From Anaerolineae bacterium (lineage in GTDB: Bacteria > Chloroflexota > Anaerolineae > Anaerolineales > Villigracilaceae), in assembly GCA_003484265.1 (NCBI GenBank), contig DNDO01000207.1, forward strand, positions 47,797 through 60,691: DNA of 12,895 nucleotides. Direction: 5' to 3'. The notes beneath the pieces are model-generated. The model was not told where the DNA came from, searched no databases, and worked only from the letters and a program-made list of their open reading frames with translations. This document shows positions 1 through 7,649 of this stretch, piece after piece (within the stretch, counting starts at the first letter, position 1; the number at the start of each line of letters is the position of its first letter). The position numbers were made by a program, and so were the translations under genes.

Positions 1-13
1 TGATTTTAGTACT

Positions 14-20
14 AAGGAGA
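14..20 (+). promoter_or_regulatory. Shine-Dalgarno site of the lyase gene
   Basis: The sequence AAGGAGA ends five bases before the ATG at 26, a near-ideal Shine-Dalgarno match and spacing. It fixes that ATG as the start. Only 25 bases of upstream sequence are present, so the promoter is not visible. Confidence 0.8.
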
Positions 21-25
21 ATGAA

Positions 26-1114
26 ATGAGTAAGGTTGATGAGCTATATGCACATTGTGAAAATGTGCTTCCCGGTCACGGACCCAAACGAATGATGAAA
101 GATGTTTTTGAGGAACTGGCAGAGGGATTGGATGGCTCCGAGGCACTGGACAGGTATGGCGAAGGTGATTACCTGTCTGCTTTTGAGAAGGAAGTAGCAG
201 AGATGTTCGGCAAGCCATCAGCGGTTTTCCTGCCCAGCGGCACGATGGCACAACAAATCGCTCTCCGTATCTGGTGCGAACGCTCCAATAATCTAACCAT
301 TGCCATGCATCCCACCGCACACCCGGAATTTGCCGAGCAGTTTAGCTATCAATTCCTCCACGGTCTCAAACGCCTTCAGTTTGACACCCCCGAGATTCTT
401 GGAAACCGAATGCTTACGCTGAAGGATTTCCAAAGCCTCGGGAAAAAGCCGGGGGCAGTTTTGCTGGAACTGCCTTATCGTCCTCTGGGCGGTCAACTCC
501 CTGAATGGGATGAATTAATCGCGATCCATGACTGGGCACTGGAAAACAATATACCTTTTCATTTAGATGGCGCACGAATCTGGCAGTGTAAACATTTTTA
601 CAATAAAGAGTATCGACAGATCGGCGGTTTGTTCGACAGTGTATACGTCTCTTTTTACAAGGATTTGGGTGGATTATGCGGCGCGATGCTGCTTGGAGCG
701 GAAGATTTCATCCAAGAGGCAAAGCTATGGCAGGTCCGATACGGCGGTCGCCTATTTACCCAGGGGCCTTATGTAGCATCCGGCCGTCTGGGGATGCAGC
801 GCGTCCTACCGCAAATCGACAGTTGGGTCGAACGCACGAGACAGGTCGCTGCCATCCTTTCAGAATTCGATCAATTAACCGTTAATCCCAATCCGCCGCA
901 TGTCAATATCTTTCAACTATATGTGCAGGGTGATCCAGAACGAATGACCGAACGTCATATGAAAATTGCTGAAGAGACGGGTACGTTTCTGATTCACAAG
1001 CTGAACCCAACCGCTGTGCCGGGCCTGGGGATGACCGAGATCCATTGCTGGGAGAATGCCTTGCAATTCGATCTAAATTCCCTGCGTCCCTTCCTCGAAA
1101 AGTGGCTGGCATAA
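26..1114 (+). CDS. PLP-dependent threonine aldolase / beta-eliminating lyase family protein
   Basis: This 362-residue cytoplasmic enzyme belongs to the aspartate-aminotransferase-fold (fold type I) PLP family that contains low-specificity L-threonine aldolase, which splits threonine to glycine and acetaldehyde. Seen in the sequence: a PSGTMAQQ segment at residues 70-77, expected to bind the cofactor phosphate; HLDGAR at 179-184, with D181 placed to contact the pyridine nitrogen; and the probable Schiff-base lysine K212 in SFYKDLGGLCGAM. The usual ENTH-type segment is replaced by a stretch ending in LGGQLP (residues 154-159), so this is a divergent branch and its substrate may not be threonine. 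The length is slightly above the usual ~340 residues. A strong Shine-Dalgarno site supports the start. It is the only rightward gene and converges on the minus-strand cluster, so it is probably unrelated to it. The family call is firm; the substrate is open. Confidence 0.85.
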   Translation: MSKVDELYAHCENVLPGHGPKRMMKDVFEELAEGLDGSEALDRYGEGDYLSAFEKEVAEMFGKPSAVFLPSGTMAQQIALRIWCERSNNLTIAMHPTAHPEFAEQFSYQFLHGLKRLQFDTPEILGNRMLTLKDFQSLGKKPGAVLLELPYRPLGGQLPEWDELIAIHDWALENNIPFHLDGARIWQCKHFYNKEYRQIGGLFDSVYVSFYKDLGGLCGAMLLGAEDFIQEAKLWQVRYGGRLFTQGPYVASGRLGMQRVLPQIDSWVERTRQVAAILSEFDQLTVNPNPPHVNIFQLYVQGDPERMTERHMKIAEETGTFLIHKLNPTAVPGLGMTEIHCWENALQFDLNSLRPFLEKWLA

Positions 1115-1200
1115 AATTAAAATCCCCACTTCATTATTGTGTTGTATATATTCCATGATAGCGATGAATATTCCAAATCCACCCCTTACGAAGGGCATTT

Positions 1201-1234
1201 AAAAACTGACAGTCACTCTAAAGGCGACTGTCAG
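1201..1234 (-). terminator. Rho-independent terminator of the leftward gene cluster
   Basis: A perfect 9-bp stem pairs 1206-1214 (CTGACAGTC) with 1226-1234 (GACTGTCAG) around an 11-base loop. Read leftward it is followed at once by TTTTT (1205-1201), the layout of an intrinsic terminator for the minus strand. The stem includes the stop codon (1231-1233) of the last acyltransferase gene. On the plus strand the hairpin is followed by ATCATTTG, with no good T-run, so it should work poorly for the converging lyase gene. The rest of the gap (1115-1200) is AT-rich and shows nothing else I can support. Confidence 0.8.
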
Positions 1235-1953
1235 ATCATTTGCCTAAATCTCCCCCGATACGACTCCGGCAAAAGTTCCGCCAGCGACGCCATGATCTGT
1301 TTTGTTCCCTCGCGGAGCATGAGCTGGCGGTCGTTGTTTTCCTGCAAGTAAAACGGTTTCCCCACAGCGAGCGTCACGCGCGCGCGCTTCCACCATTTGC
1401 GATTGTAGATATTCTCATTCTCCGTCCCTGTCATCGCCACGGGAACGATCAGCGCGCCGGTCTTCATGGCGAGGAACGCTGCGCCTTCGGTCCCCTCTTC
1501 CAGTCCGCCCTGCACCGATTGCCGTCCTTCCGGCGCGAGGGCGATCAAGCGTCCCTGAGACAATCCTTCGAGCGCTGCGCGGATCGCTTTACGGTCCGGC
1601 CTGCCGCGATGAACGTAGATGACCCCGTACGCCCGGAAGATCGGTCCCACCAGCCAATGTTCGTTCAACTCGATCTTGCCCATCCCATCAATGGTGATCG
1701 GAATGGAGGCGGCAAGCAGGACAACATCTGCATCGCCGAGATGGTTGATTACGACGAGGGCAGGTCCGCGCCTGGGGAAGTTTTCGATCCCGCTTACGGT
1801 TGCGCTCATCGTGACCAGGGTCGTCAGTTTCGCCAGTCCGCGCCCAAAGACGCGGAAGAGTTTGCGCGCAAGGGTCAACTCCGGCAACGCGACCAGGTCT
1901 GGCCTCCACCAATCAGTAACGGGTTTAGGTTCGGGGGATGGCTGAGTCTGCAT
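1231..1953 (-). CDS. PlsC-type lysophospholipid acyltransferase (second of a pair)
   Basis: This is a 240-residue member of the LPLAT / 1-acyl-sn-glycerol-3-phosphate acyltransferase family, which moves an acyl chain onto a lysophospholipid at the inner face of the membrane. Seen: the catalytic HX4D motif as NHLGDAD at residues 70-76, GVIYVHRGRPD at 110-120, the acceptor-binding PEGRQS at 141-146, and a VPVAMTGT segment at 170-177. The frame stays open back to a TTG at 1989. I chose the ATG at 1953 because it gives a conventional hydrophilic start and the TTG has no Shine-Dalgarno site. The ATG lies 29 bases inside the preceding acyltransferase gene, so translation is probably coupled. The C-terminus (LLPESYRG) resembles that of its neighbour (LLPEEYRG), pointing to an old tandem duplication. 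It is the last gene before the terminator. Acyl chain and exact acceptor cannot be read from sequence. Confidence 0.88.
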   Translation of the reverse strand: MQTQPSPEPKPVTDWWRPDLVALPELTLARKLFRVFGRGLAKLTTLVTMSATVSGIENFPRRGPALVVINHLGDADVVLLAASIPITIDGMGKIELNEHWLVGPIFRAYGVIYVHRGRPDRKAIRAALEGLSQGRLIALAPEGRQSVQGGLEEGTEGAAFLAMKTGALIVPVAMTGTENENIYNRKWWKRARVTLAVGKPFYLQENNDRQLMLREGTKQIMASLAELLPESYRGRFRQMI

Positions 1954-2614
1954 ACACACCGCGATATTCTTCCGGCAGTAACCCGGCAATATGGTTCATG
2001 ATAAGGTCTGCGCTTGCCTGTCGCGCCTCGTGTTTGTCCGTGCCTTTGGTGGTGATCTGCGGAAGCATGATGGGCTTGCCGATGCGCATCTCGAGCGTGG
2101 GTCTGTCGCCGCGCCGGGCCCTCCTCCAAAAATCCTCGGTTGTCCCAACCAGACCCAGCGGCAGCACCGGCACATCCGTTTTCTCGATGATATATGCAAC
2201 GCCCGGTTTCGCCCTCCGCATGGCAGTGACGTGCGAGCGCCCGCCCTCCGGCGCGATCAACAACGGATAGCCTGACTTGATGATCGAAATGATCCGCGTC
2301 AGAAGCGAACGGTCATAGTCGCCGCGATGGACTGGGATCACGCCATAGGCTCGCAGTAACTGTCCCTGACCGGGCTTCTCGAACACATCCGCCGCACCGA
2401 TGATCTCCATGAACTCGGGCCAGAACGCCGCCGCAAAGGGAGGGTCGAAGATCGAGACGTGGTTCATCGCAACCACATACGGCCTGCCATACGGAACATT
2501 TTCTTTTCCAACGATCTTTACCTGCGCCAATACATGATAAATCCCCCGCACAACCGCCTTCAATATCGGACGGCTGACCTTGAACTTCAACGGAACACGA
2601 TACGCTTCGCTCAT
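1925..2614 (-). CDS. plsC: PlsC-type 1-acyl-glycerol-3-phosphate acyltransferase (first of a pair)
   Basis: This 229-residue LPLAT-family protein is the better candidate of the two for true PlsC, which makes phosphatidic acid from lysophosphatidic acid. Seen: NHVSIFD at residues 51-57 (catalytic HX4D), GVIPVHRG at 91-98, APEGGRS at 121-127 (substrate phosphate binding), and VLPLGLVGT at 150-158, all in the normal order and spacing. The length is typical. The ATG at 2614 overlaps the cmk stop codon as ATGA, the classic sign of translational coupling; a GTG two codons upstream is less likely. The order cmk-plsC is found in many bacteria, which supports assigning the symbol here rather than to its downstream paralogue. 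The overlap with the next gene makes a tight three-gene block. The family is certain; the symbol is a reasoned choice. Confidence 0.88.
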   Translation of the reverse strand: MSEAYRVPLKFKVSRPILKAVVRGIYHVLAQVKIVGKENVPYGRPYVVAMNHVSIFDPPFAAAFWPEFMEIIGAADVFEKPGQGQLLRAYGVIPVHRGDYDRSLLTRIISIIKSGYPLLIAPEGGRSHVTAMRRAKPGVAYIIEKTDVPVLPLGLVGTTEDFWRRARRGDRPTLEMRIGKPIMLPQITTKGTDKHEARQASADLIMNHIAGLLPEEYRGVYADSAIPRT

Positions 2615-3294
2615 TTGCACAAATTCAACACCCGCTCGAACACCTCATCCACATTCAATATGTTCGAATCGACCACCACCGCGTCGTCTGCCGCTTTCAA
2701 TGGGGCAATGTCGCGGGTCGAGTCGATGCGGTCGCGTTCGGATACTTTGGCAAGAATGTCATCGTAGTCCACCTTTGCGCCCCGTGCGGTCAACTCGTCG
2801 AAGCGCCGCTTCGCGCGTTCCTCGGCGGTGGCATCCAGGTAAACCTTCAGGTCGGCTTCAGGCAAAACCACCGTGCCGATATCACGACCCACCATCACAA
2901 CCTCGCCGCGCTGACCGATGCGCCTCTGCTGTTGACTCAACGCCGCCCGCACGCCGGCATAGGCGGATACGACGGACACATTCGCATCCACCTCAGGCAG
3001 TCGCGTTTCCCACGTAATATCCCTGCCCGCCACGAGGACATCGCACCCGCGTCCATCCGACTTTGAGGCGGGCACCACATCGATCGGCGAATTTTCCGCT
3101 AACGCCGTAACCGCTTTTTCATTCATGATGTCGATATGATGGTCCAACGCGATCCACGTGACGGCGCGGTACATCACGCCGGTATCGAAGAATAGATACC
3201 CGAGCTCGTTTGCAAGTTTCAACCCAAGCGTCGATTTTCCCGACGCGGCGGGACCGTCTATGGCAATAATGGAGGGTGGTGTTTTAGTTGGCAT
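2611..3294 (-). CDS. cmk: Cytidylate kinase
   Basis: Cytoplasmic (d)CMP kinase, 227 residues, which phosphorylates CMP and dCMP with ATP in nucleotide and phospholipid precursor supply (CDP/CTP). Seen: P-loop GPAASGKST at residues 14-22; DTGVMYR at 37-43, the characteristic Cmk segment after the P-loop; VSAYAGVRAAL at 109-119 in the NMP-binding region; GRDIGTVVLPEA at 136-147; and RDRIDSTRDIAPL at 187-199, the lid and catalytic arginine region. Length and motif order match bacterial Cmk. The ATG at 3294 gives a standard short N-terminus, with only a weak upstream GAAAA as ribosome site. A palindromic repeat lies 20 bases upstream, between this gene and the GT39-like gene. The stop overlaps the next start by four bases. 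CTP supply and the following acyltransferases both feed phospholipid synthesis, a plausible reason for their linkage. Confidence 0.96.
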   Translation of the reverse strand: MPTKTPPSIIAIDGPAASGKSTLGLKLANELGYLFFDTGVMYRAVTWIALDHHIDIMNEKAVTALAENSPIDVVPASKSDGRGCDVLVAGRDITWETRLPEVDANVSVVSAYAGVRAALSQQQRRIGQRGEVVMVGRDIGTVVLPEADLKVYLDATAEERAKRRFDELTARGAKVDYDDILAKVSERDRIDSTRDIAPLKAADDAVVVDSNILNVDEVFERVLNLCK

Positions 3295-3313
3295 TTATGT
3301 TTTCATTAATTCC

Positions 3314-3381
3314 GTAGCGGCGGGATCTCCCCGCCCAATTTTACGTTTCCATATAATAGGGCGAGAGTACATCGCCCCTAC
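3314..3381. repeat. Palindromic intergenic repeat, two hairpins (GTAGGGGCG type)
   Basis: A 68-base element with imperfect terminal inverted repeats: GTAGCGGCGG at 3314-3323 and TCGCCCCTAC at 3372-3381 match at 8 of 10 positions. Each end also folds on itself: GGCGGG (3319-3324) pairs with CCCGCC (3330-3335), and GGGCGA (3359-3364) with TCGCCC (3372-3377). The middle is AT-rich. It begins 2 bases past the stop of the GT39-like gene and ends 20 bases before cmk. It resembles the small MITE- or REP-like elements scattered through Chloroflexi genomes. A weak TATTAT lies inside it on the minus strand without a matching -35 box, so I do not call a promoter. Confidence 0.6.
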
Positions 3382-3383
3382 AA

Positions 3384-5120
3384 TTAAGGTTGTTGTTTCT
3401 CACGCGCATCAGGGAACAGATCGTCGCGCGCCCAAAGGATGATCGTTTCATTTTCGCCCGGCAATTGGCGGTAAACAAGCCACTTCACCCAATCTTGTCC
3501 CCGGAGATTATCCCACACCGGCGACTGTCTCCAAGTGAAGTCCTGTCCGCGATAAGCGGAGGGCAGTCCGAGTTCGTTCATCAACGGTGTGATGATGATC
3601 GGCGGCGCGTCCAGCGGATCAAGCACGCTGATGGTTTTCACATCATGGTTCCGCAACACCCATTGGAGAGCGGGAGAGTTTATTCCCAGTACCGCCACCG
3701 GTTGAGACTCTACATGCCCCAGGCTGAAACGCGAGATGTCGTTCACGGACGACAAAAGCAGGTCCGCATGTACCGGCGGCTGGTCGGACCTCCATAGCTC
3801 AACCCCGCCCGGCGTGCGAAGTCCGCTTGCGCCCCAGGCGGACGCAAGTGTATACACGCCGAGGAACAGCGAGAACGACCAGGTAGTTCCAAGCCGGGCT
3901 GTCCGCGGAGACCAGCCGAACGCGACAAGATTGACACATACAACGAGGATCAATGCCGCGCCGAAAAGTATCACGTACCTCGCGCCAAAAGGAAGCTCGA
4001 ACACCGTGCCAAATACCGGAATGGCTGTTGTGTTAATCTGCTCGAATGGGTTAAGCCCAATGTTGGAAACGTTGAACCAGATATATATCAATAGGATGAT
4101 GACTGCACCGGCGACCAAACCGATCTCCATGCGTTCCTCTGGATAGACATCGAAACTGCGCGCGAGTTCCCCTGCGGCGAGGATAAGCAACGGCACGATA
4201 ACCCAAACGAGTTCGCTCGTCTGGCGGTAAAAAACCGAGAGGAGCAATGAAACGCCCAGCCAGATGCTAAGGCGGGTTATACGCGCGCTTCTGATGCGGT
4301 ATCCGCGGATGAGGGCGAAGACCGCGAGAAAAATACCAAGCGGTTCATATCCAATGAATGCGGTCAACATCCGCCCCGGGCTGAACACGGACAGCGAAGT
4401 CCACCCGCTGAGGTAGGCAGGCAGTGAGCTGAACAACGAGCTCAGTCCGTTTGGAGTGGTGAGGAAGAGCGTGCCGCCGAGGAGGAGGGTTGCGAACAGA
4501 GAAATAATAGCCGGGCGGTTTTCAGGAGAAGTCAATTGGAGATTGGGAACCAAGGGCTGCCCCAGTTTTGAACCCGTCATTCGTAGAATGATCGAGGTGA
4601 GACCAAGCATCAGTAAGCCGGACCAGATCGAAGGTCCGGATAGAAGCGCGAGACCGGCGAAGATACCGCCCGGAACGATTCGTCCATTCCGCCACATCCC
4701 CCATGCGAACAGGAGGAAGGTCAGGGCAAGGATCGTCCCGTTTGCCTGGCGCGCGAGGGCAACCAGCCCTGGATCGACGGCAAAGAGCAAAGCGAGGATG
4801 AGCGCGGGGCGGTGTTTGAGCTTGTCGCGGAAGTACCAGGGTGTGAAGACAATCAGGCTCCCTACAATGGCGGGGATGAATCGCGCCATGAAGTTCGCGC
4901 TTTCGATGACGAGGAAGAGTATGCTTGTGAAGAGGATATAGGCAGGCTGGGGACCGAGAAGCGTATCGTTCCCCTGTGCGATGTGCAGGGCTTGTAATGC
5001 GAATTGCGATTCCGAGTCGGTGAGCGGAGCCGCCCCGAGTTGGATGAGGCGGAAGGCGAGGGCAATAAGAAAAGCCAGCCAGTACAGCCAGCCTTCGTTT
5101 TTGATGCGGGAGGAGTTCAT
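3384..5120 (-). CDS. GT39-like (GT-C fold) polytopic membrane glycosyltransferase-related protein
   Basis: This 578-residue integral membrane protein resembles the dolichyl-phosphate-mannose mannosyltransferase / ArnT superfamily (PMT_2, GT39/GT83) and especially the Agl23-like 'flippase activity-associated' group, which as I recall co-occurs with DUF2298 proteins. Such enzymes move a sugar from a lipid-phosphate carrier to an acceptor outside the membrane. Seen: TM1 near residues 11-29; then TDSES at 34-38, where GT-C enzymes carry their catalytic acidic pair in the first external loop; about a dozen hydrophobic segments to ~430; then a soluble C-terminal domain (~430-578) containing ALQWVLRNHDVK. 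The ATG at 5120 is followed by a normal positive-inside first segment; the ribosome site is weak. It lies downstream of the DUF2298 genes, with palindromic repeats on both sides. Polytopic GT-C-like architecture is well supported; donor, acceptor and catalytic competence are inferred. Confidence 0.75.
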   Translation of the reverse strand: MNSSRIKNEGWLYWLAFLIALAFRLIQLGAAPLTDSESQFALQALHIAQGNDTLLGPQPAYILFTSILFLVIESANFMARFIPAIVGSLIVFTPWYFRDKLKHRPALILALLFAVDPGLVALARQANGTILALTFLLFAWGMWRNGRIVPGGIFAGLALLSGPSIWSGLLMLGLTSIILRMTGSKLGQPLVPNLQLTSPENRPAIISLFATLLLGGTLFLTTPNGLSSLFSSLPAYLSGWTSLSVFSPGRMLTAFIGYEPLGIFLAVFALIRGYRIRSARITRLSIWLGVSLLLSVFYRQTSELVWVIVPLLILAAGELARSFDVYPEERMEIGLVAGAVIILLIYIWFNVSNIGLNPFEQINTTAIPVFGTVFELPFGARYVILFGAALILVVCVNLVAFGWSPRTARLGTTWSFSLFLGVYTLASAWGASGLRTPGGVELWRSDQPPVHADLLLSSVNDISRFSLGHVESQPVAVLGINSPALQWVLRNHDVKTISVLDPLDAPPIIITPLMNELGLPSAYRGQDFTWRQSPVWDNLRGQDWVKWLVYRQLPGENETIILWARDDLFPDAREKQQP

Positions 5121-5144
5121 AATGTTATTTTACTCTGTCTATCA

Positions 5145-5225
5145 CGTCATTGCGAGACGGCGTTCGTCCGTCGAAGCAATCTCGTTTTCACATATGGAGA
5201 TTGTTTCGCTATCGCTCGCAATGCC
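5145..5225. repeat. Palindromic intergenic repeat (CATTGCGAG...GAAGCAATCTC type)
   Basis: An imperfect inverted repeat of about 80 bases. Outer arms CATTGCGAG (5148-5156) and CTCGCAATG (5215-5223) are perfect complements. Inner arms GAAGCAATCTC (5173-5183) and GAGATTGTTTC (5197-5207) pair except at one position. This matches a widespread bacterial dispersed repeat whose arms read roughly GTCATTGCGAG...GAAGCAATCTC, usually considered a MITE-like element. It starts within 8 bases of the stop of the 804-residue DUF2298 gene and ends about 25 bases before the GT39-like start. Apart from it the gap 5121-5231 holds only a short AT-rich leader. Confidence 0.75.
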
Positions 5226-5231
5226 GGATGA

Positions 5232-7646
5232 TTATGGCACTTCATAGATCGTAATGGTTCCCTGCTGGAAGACTGGCGAAAGAAAAATAGTGAACTTCTC
5301 CTCATTCACGCGGTAGGAGGATCGTTCCAAATTGCCGACCACAACATAGCGGACGTTGTACTGGTCAAGGAGGGCTTGCGCTGTCTGCCAGTCTGGTGTC
5401 GAATAAAGGATCTCAATATCCTGCCGGCGCTGGTTGAGAAGCCCCTGAAAATCGGAACTGCGCCATTGACCTTCGTGATTGCCCCAGCCCAAAATTGTGG
5501 GAAGCCCGCTGTATATTGAAATGCGTCCGACAGCGGAGTATGGATTACCAGTCGCTTCTATGATGTTCCCATCCGGCGCGGACTGCAAAAACCGGATCGC
5601 CGCAGCTTCACCGGGATTCTCGCGTTGTACGCGGTCGAAGTCATCGAGCGTGAAGCCAAATGGGGGCTTGAACTGATTGGCCTTTGTGTAAAACCCAAGG
5701 ACGGGGTAGGTCAAGCCGACGATCAAGACAACGACAAAGATAACGTTGAAAACGCTGTTCGCAGCGCCCCGTAAATTCTTTAGCAGGACAGCAGTCCCGT
5801 AGGCGGAGGCGAGGCTCAAAAATATCCATGCCTGATAATAGAACTTGAAGATTGTATTGATGCGGTATCCGAAGTTATCCTGAAGATAAAGGAAGTCGGG
5901 TCCGAGGATAAGCAGGGTTCCGAGGGCAACGAACAATAAGATGAACGAGGTCGGTTGTGCGTCGAAAACCGGTTCTTCGCCGGATGATGAACGCCTTGCA
6001 AATATAAAAGACAGCGCTGGGATCAGTAGTGCAAGCAGAGTGATCAAACTGCCGATATGAGCCAGCCTGCGCAACATGCTGTCCGCAAGGAACGCATTCG
6101 CATCACGCTGTTGCCTCTCAAGTACCGGCAGGATGTCCTCGGGTCGCAATCGATATGCGAGAATACCAATCGCCAGCATCATGGCAAGGAGCAGTGTCAC
6201 AATACCCAACGCCGTCAGCCATCCACTGTGCCAATTCGCGGGTGTCCTTTCGCGCATCAAATGAACGATGAGCGCAAATATCGGGATGAACAGCACGCCC
6301 CACATCACCCATAGATGCGCGCCGCGCGTCACATACATGAAGTTCGGGACGATGCCGCCCGCCTGCGAATCAAATCCGATGAAGAACGGGAGGTACAGGA
6401 TGTACGCGGCGGCAACCAGAGGGACACCAAACAACGCGGCATCCTCGATTCTTTCCCGGCCCCAGCCTGCCTCCCGCACCCGCACCAATACATAGCTGAA
6501 AACGACCAGTGCCGCAACCGGCAGGATGTCCCACGTGTTGAGAAATGCCATCCCTCCGAGCATGAACGCCGCGAGCAAGAATCCTGTATTGCTGATGTGC
6601 AATTGACCAACGTATAGATCGATCTTTCCGCGAAAGCCGCCAAGAAATAAGTTCAACGCAAAGGCGATTGCCAGCAAAAAGAACGGGATCGCCAATACGT
6701 GCGGATGCAGATCGCCGAGTAAAAATGAAAAAGCCGGGAATTCGTCTATGGCTTCCAGCGGATTGTTGAGCAGATCGTAATCCTGCACCACACGCGAGGC
6801 GCGCCACCACCACCAGTAACGGTCGGGAATCCATTGCGCGGTTTGCGGTGGCGCATCGCGCAGTTCAGGGATGTTGAGCCACGTCCAAAAGTTCTGTCCG
6901 TCCCTCCAAAGCCATCCGCGTGCGTGAAGGACCTCGAGGAAACCTTCGGCGTTGGAGATAATGAGGAGAAAGAGAGGAGCAAGGAGGGAAGTTACGATTG
7001 ATGATCGACCTTCGAGGTCAGGTGTTTGTCGAGCCGCCAAAAGGTTATATAACACCCCGTACGCACCGACAGCCGACAGACCAAAAATCAACGAGAGCAT
7101 CAAGTTGAACGCCATCGTCGCAGGTACGCCGGTGAACTTTGCCAGCATGGCGGTCATCACGTAGCCAAAGTAATAATAGGAGATCGAATAACCTGAAAGC
7201 CACAAGTCGCGCGGCGGGAATGCAGGCGAGTTTATGATACCGTTGATGAACATCAACTCCATCGGTTTTTCGGTACCGACGATCTCTGGGTTCGCCGCGC
7301 GGAAGAAAGCGAAAAGACCAAACGCGATGAGAAAGAGCAGCTCGGTGGTGATTATGAGCCGGCGATTCTCGCCGATCCAATTCCCGATTTCCGATCTGCG
7401 ATTTATGAACATCCACGCGCTCAAGCCGCCTACGACCATCAAACCGAGCAACAGACCGCCCATGTCGTTCTGAGCGATACCGAAATTGGCGAACAACCAG
7501 AAGACGTAACCCCACAACATCAAGCCGAACGCGCGGGAGAGCGCGTATCCCCGGTCTGCCAGCGAAGGGAAGAGCCGATAAGCCAGCGGGAATGTCAACC
7601 AGCCGAGCAGTGTGATGAGAATGTACCAGGAGATAAATGCCGTCAT
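5232..7646 (-). CDS. DUF2298 (Chlor_Arch_YYY) integral membrane protein, stand-alone form
   Basis: This 804-residue, strongly hydrophobic protein is essentially one DUF2298 / YYY domain, of the full length known for the family. Seen: membrane segments from residue 5; GTEKPMELMF (124-133), then the family signature SISYYYFGY at 154-162; SRV at 284-286; DEFPAFSFLLGDLHPH at 301-316, whose acidic and histidine residues face a loop edge; NTIFKFYYQAW at 597-607; and a soluble C-terminal domain (~660-804) with GWGNHE at 720-725 and VRYVVVGNLERSSY at 765-778. The molecular function is unknown. Linkage to GT-C proteins and the GT-C-like topology suggest a role in lipid-linked glycan transfer or handling at the outer membrane face. 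It is a paralogue of the C-terminal ~800 residues of the large protein at 8702-12895. The ATG at 7646 follows the GNAT stop after 3 bases, implying co-translation. Confidence 0.88.
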   Translation of the reverse strand: MTAFISWYILITLLGWLTFPLAYRLFPSLADRGYALSRAFGLMLWGYVFWLFANFGIAQNDMGGLLLGLMVVGGLSAWMFINRRSEIGNWIGENRRLIITTELLFLIAFGLFAFFRAANPEIVGTEKPMELMFINGIINSPAFPPRDLWLSGYSISYYYFGYVMTAMLAKFTGVPATMAFNLMLSLIFGLSAVGAYGVLYNLLAARQTPDLEGRSSIVTSLLAPLFLLIISNAEGFLEVLHARGWLWRDGQNFWTWLNIPELRDAPPQTAQWIPDRYWWWWRASRVVQDYDLLNNPLEAIDEFPAFSFLLGDLHPHVLAIPFFLLAIAFALNLFLGGFRGKIDLYVGQLHISNTGFLLAAFMLGGMAFLNTWDILPVAALVVFSYVLVRVREAGWGRERIEDAALFGVPLVAAAYILYLPFFIGFDSQAGGIVPNFMYVTRGAHLWVMWGVLFIPIFALIVHLMRERTPANWHSGWLTALGIVTLLLAMMLAIGILAYRLRPEDILPVLERQQRDANAFLADSMLRRLAHIGSLITLLALLIPALSFIFARRSSSGEEPVFDAQPTSFILLFVALGTLLILGPDFLYLQDNFGYRINTIFKFYYQAWIFLSLASAYGTAVLLKNLRGAANSVFNVIFVVVLIVGLTYPVLGFYTKANQFKPPFGFTLDDFDRVQRENPGEAAAIRFLQSAPDGNIIEATGNPYSAVGRISIYSGLPTILGWGNHEGQWRSSDFQGLLNQRRQDIEILYSTPDWQTAQALLDQYNVRYVVVGNLERSSYRVNEEKFTIFLSPVFQQGTITIYEVP

Positions 7647-7649
7647 GCG

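Noticed and set aside
21..29. ATG AAA TGA mini-frame just before the lyase start.
   Set aside because: The Shine-Dalgarno site abuts this ATG, too close for initiation, and is well spaced for the ATG at 26.
1183..1195. A CCCTT-ACG-AAGGG hairpin as terminator of the rightward lyase gene.
   Set aside because: The stem is only 5 bp with a 3-base loop, it is 70 bases past the stop, and no T-run follows it on the plus strand.
1240..2001. A 253-codon open frame on the plus strand opposite the last acyltransferase gene.
   Set aside because: It lies antisense to a gene with full LPLAT motifs, its translation is rich in Arg, His and Pro with no recognisable domain, and it has no ribosome site. It is a shadow frame.
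3352..3357. TATAAT on the plus strand, and TATTAT on the minus strand, within the repeat before cmk, as a promoter.
   Set aside because: The plus-strand copy points away from any gene, and neither has a -35 box at suitable spacing.
5127..5132. TAAAAT on the minus strand as a -10 box for the GT39-like gene.
   Set aside because: It is only 6 bases before the ATG and has no -35 partner.
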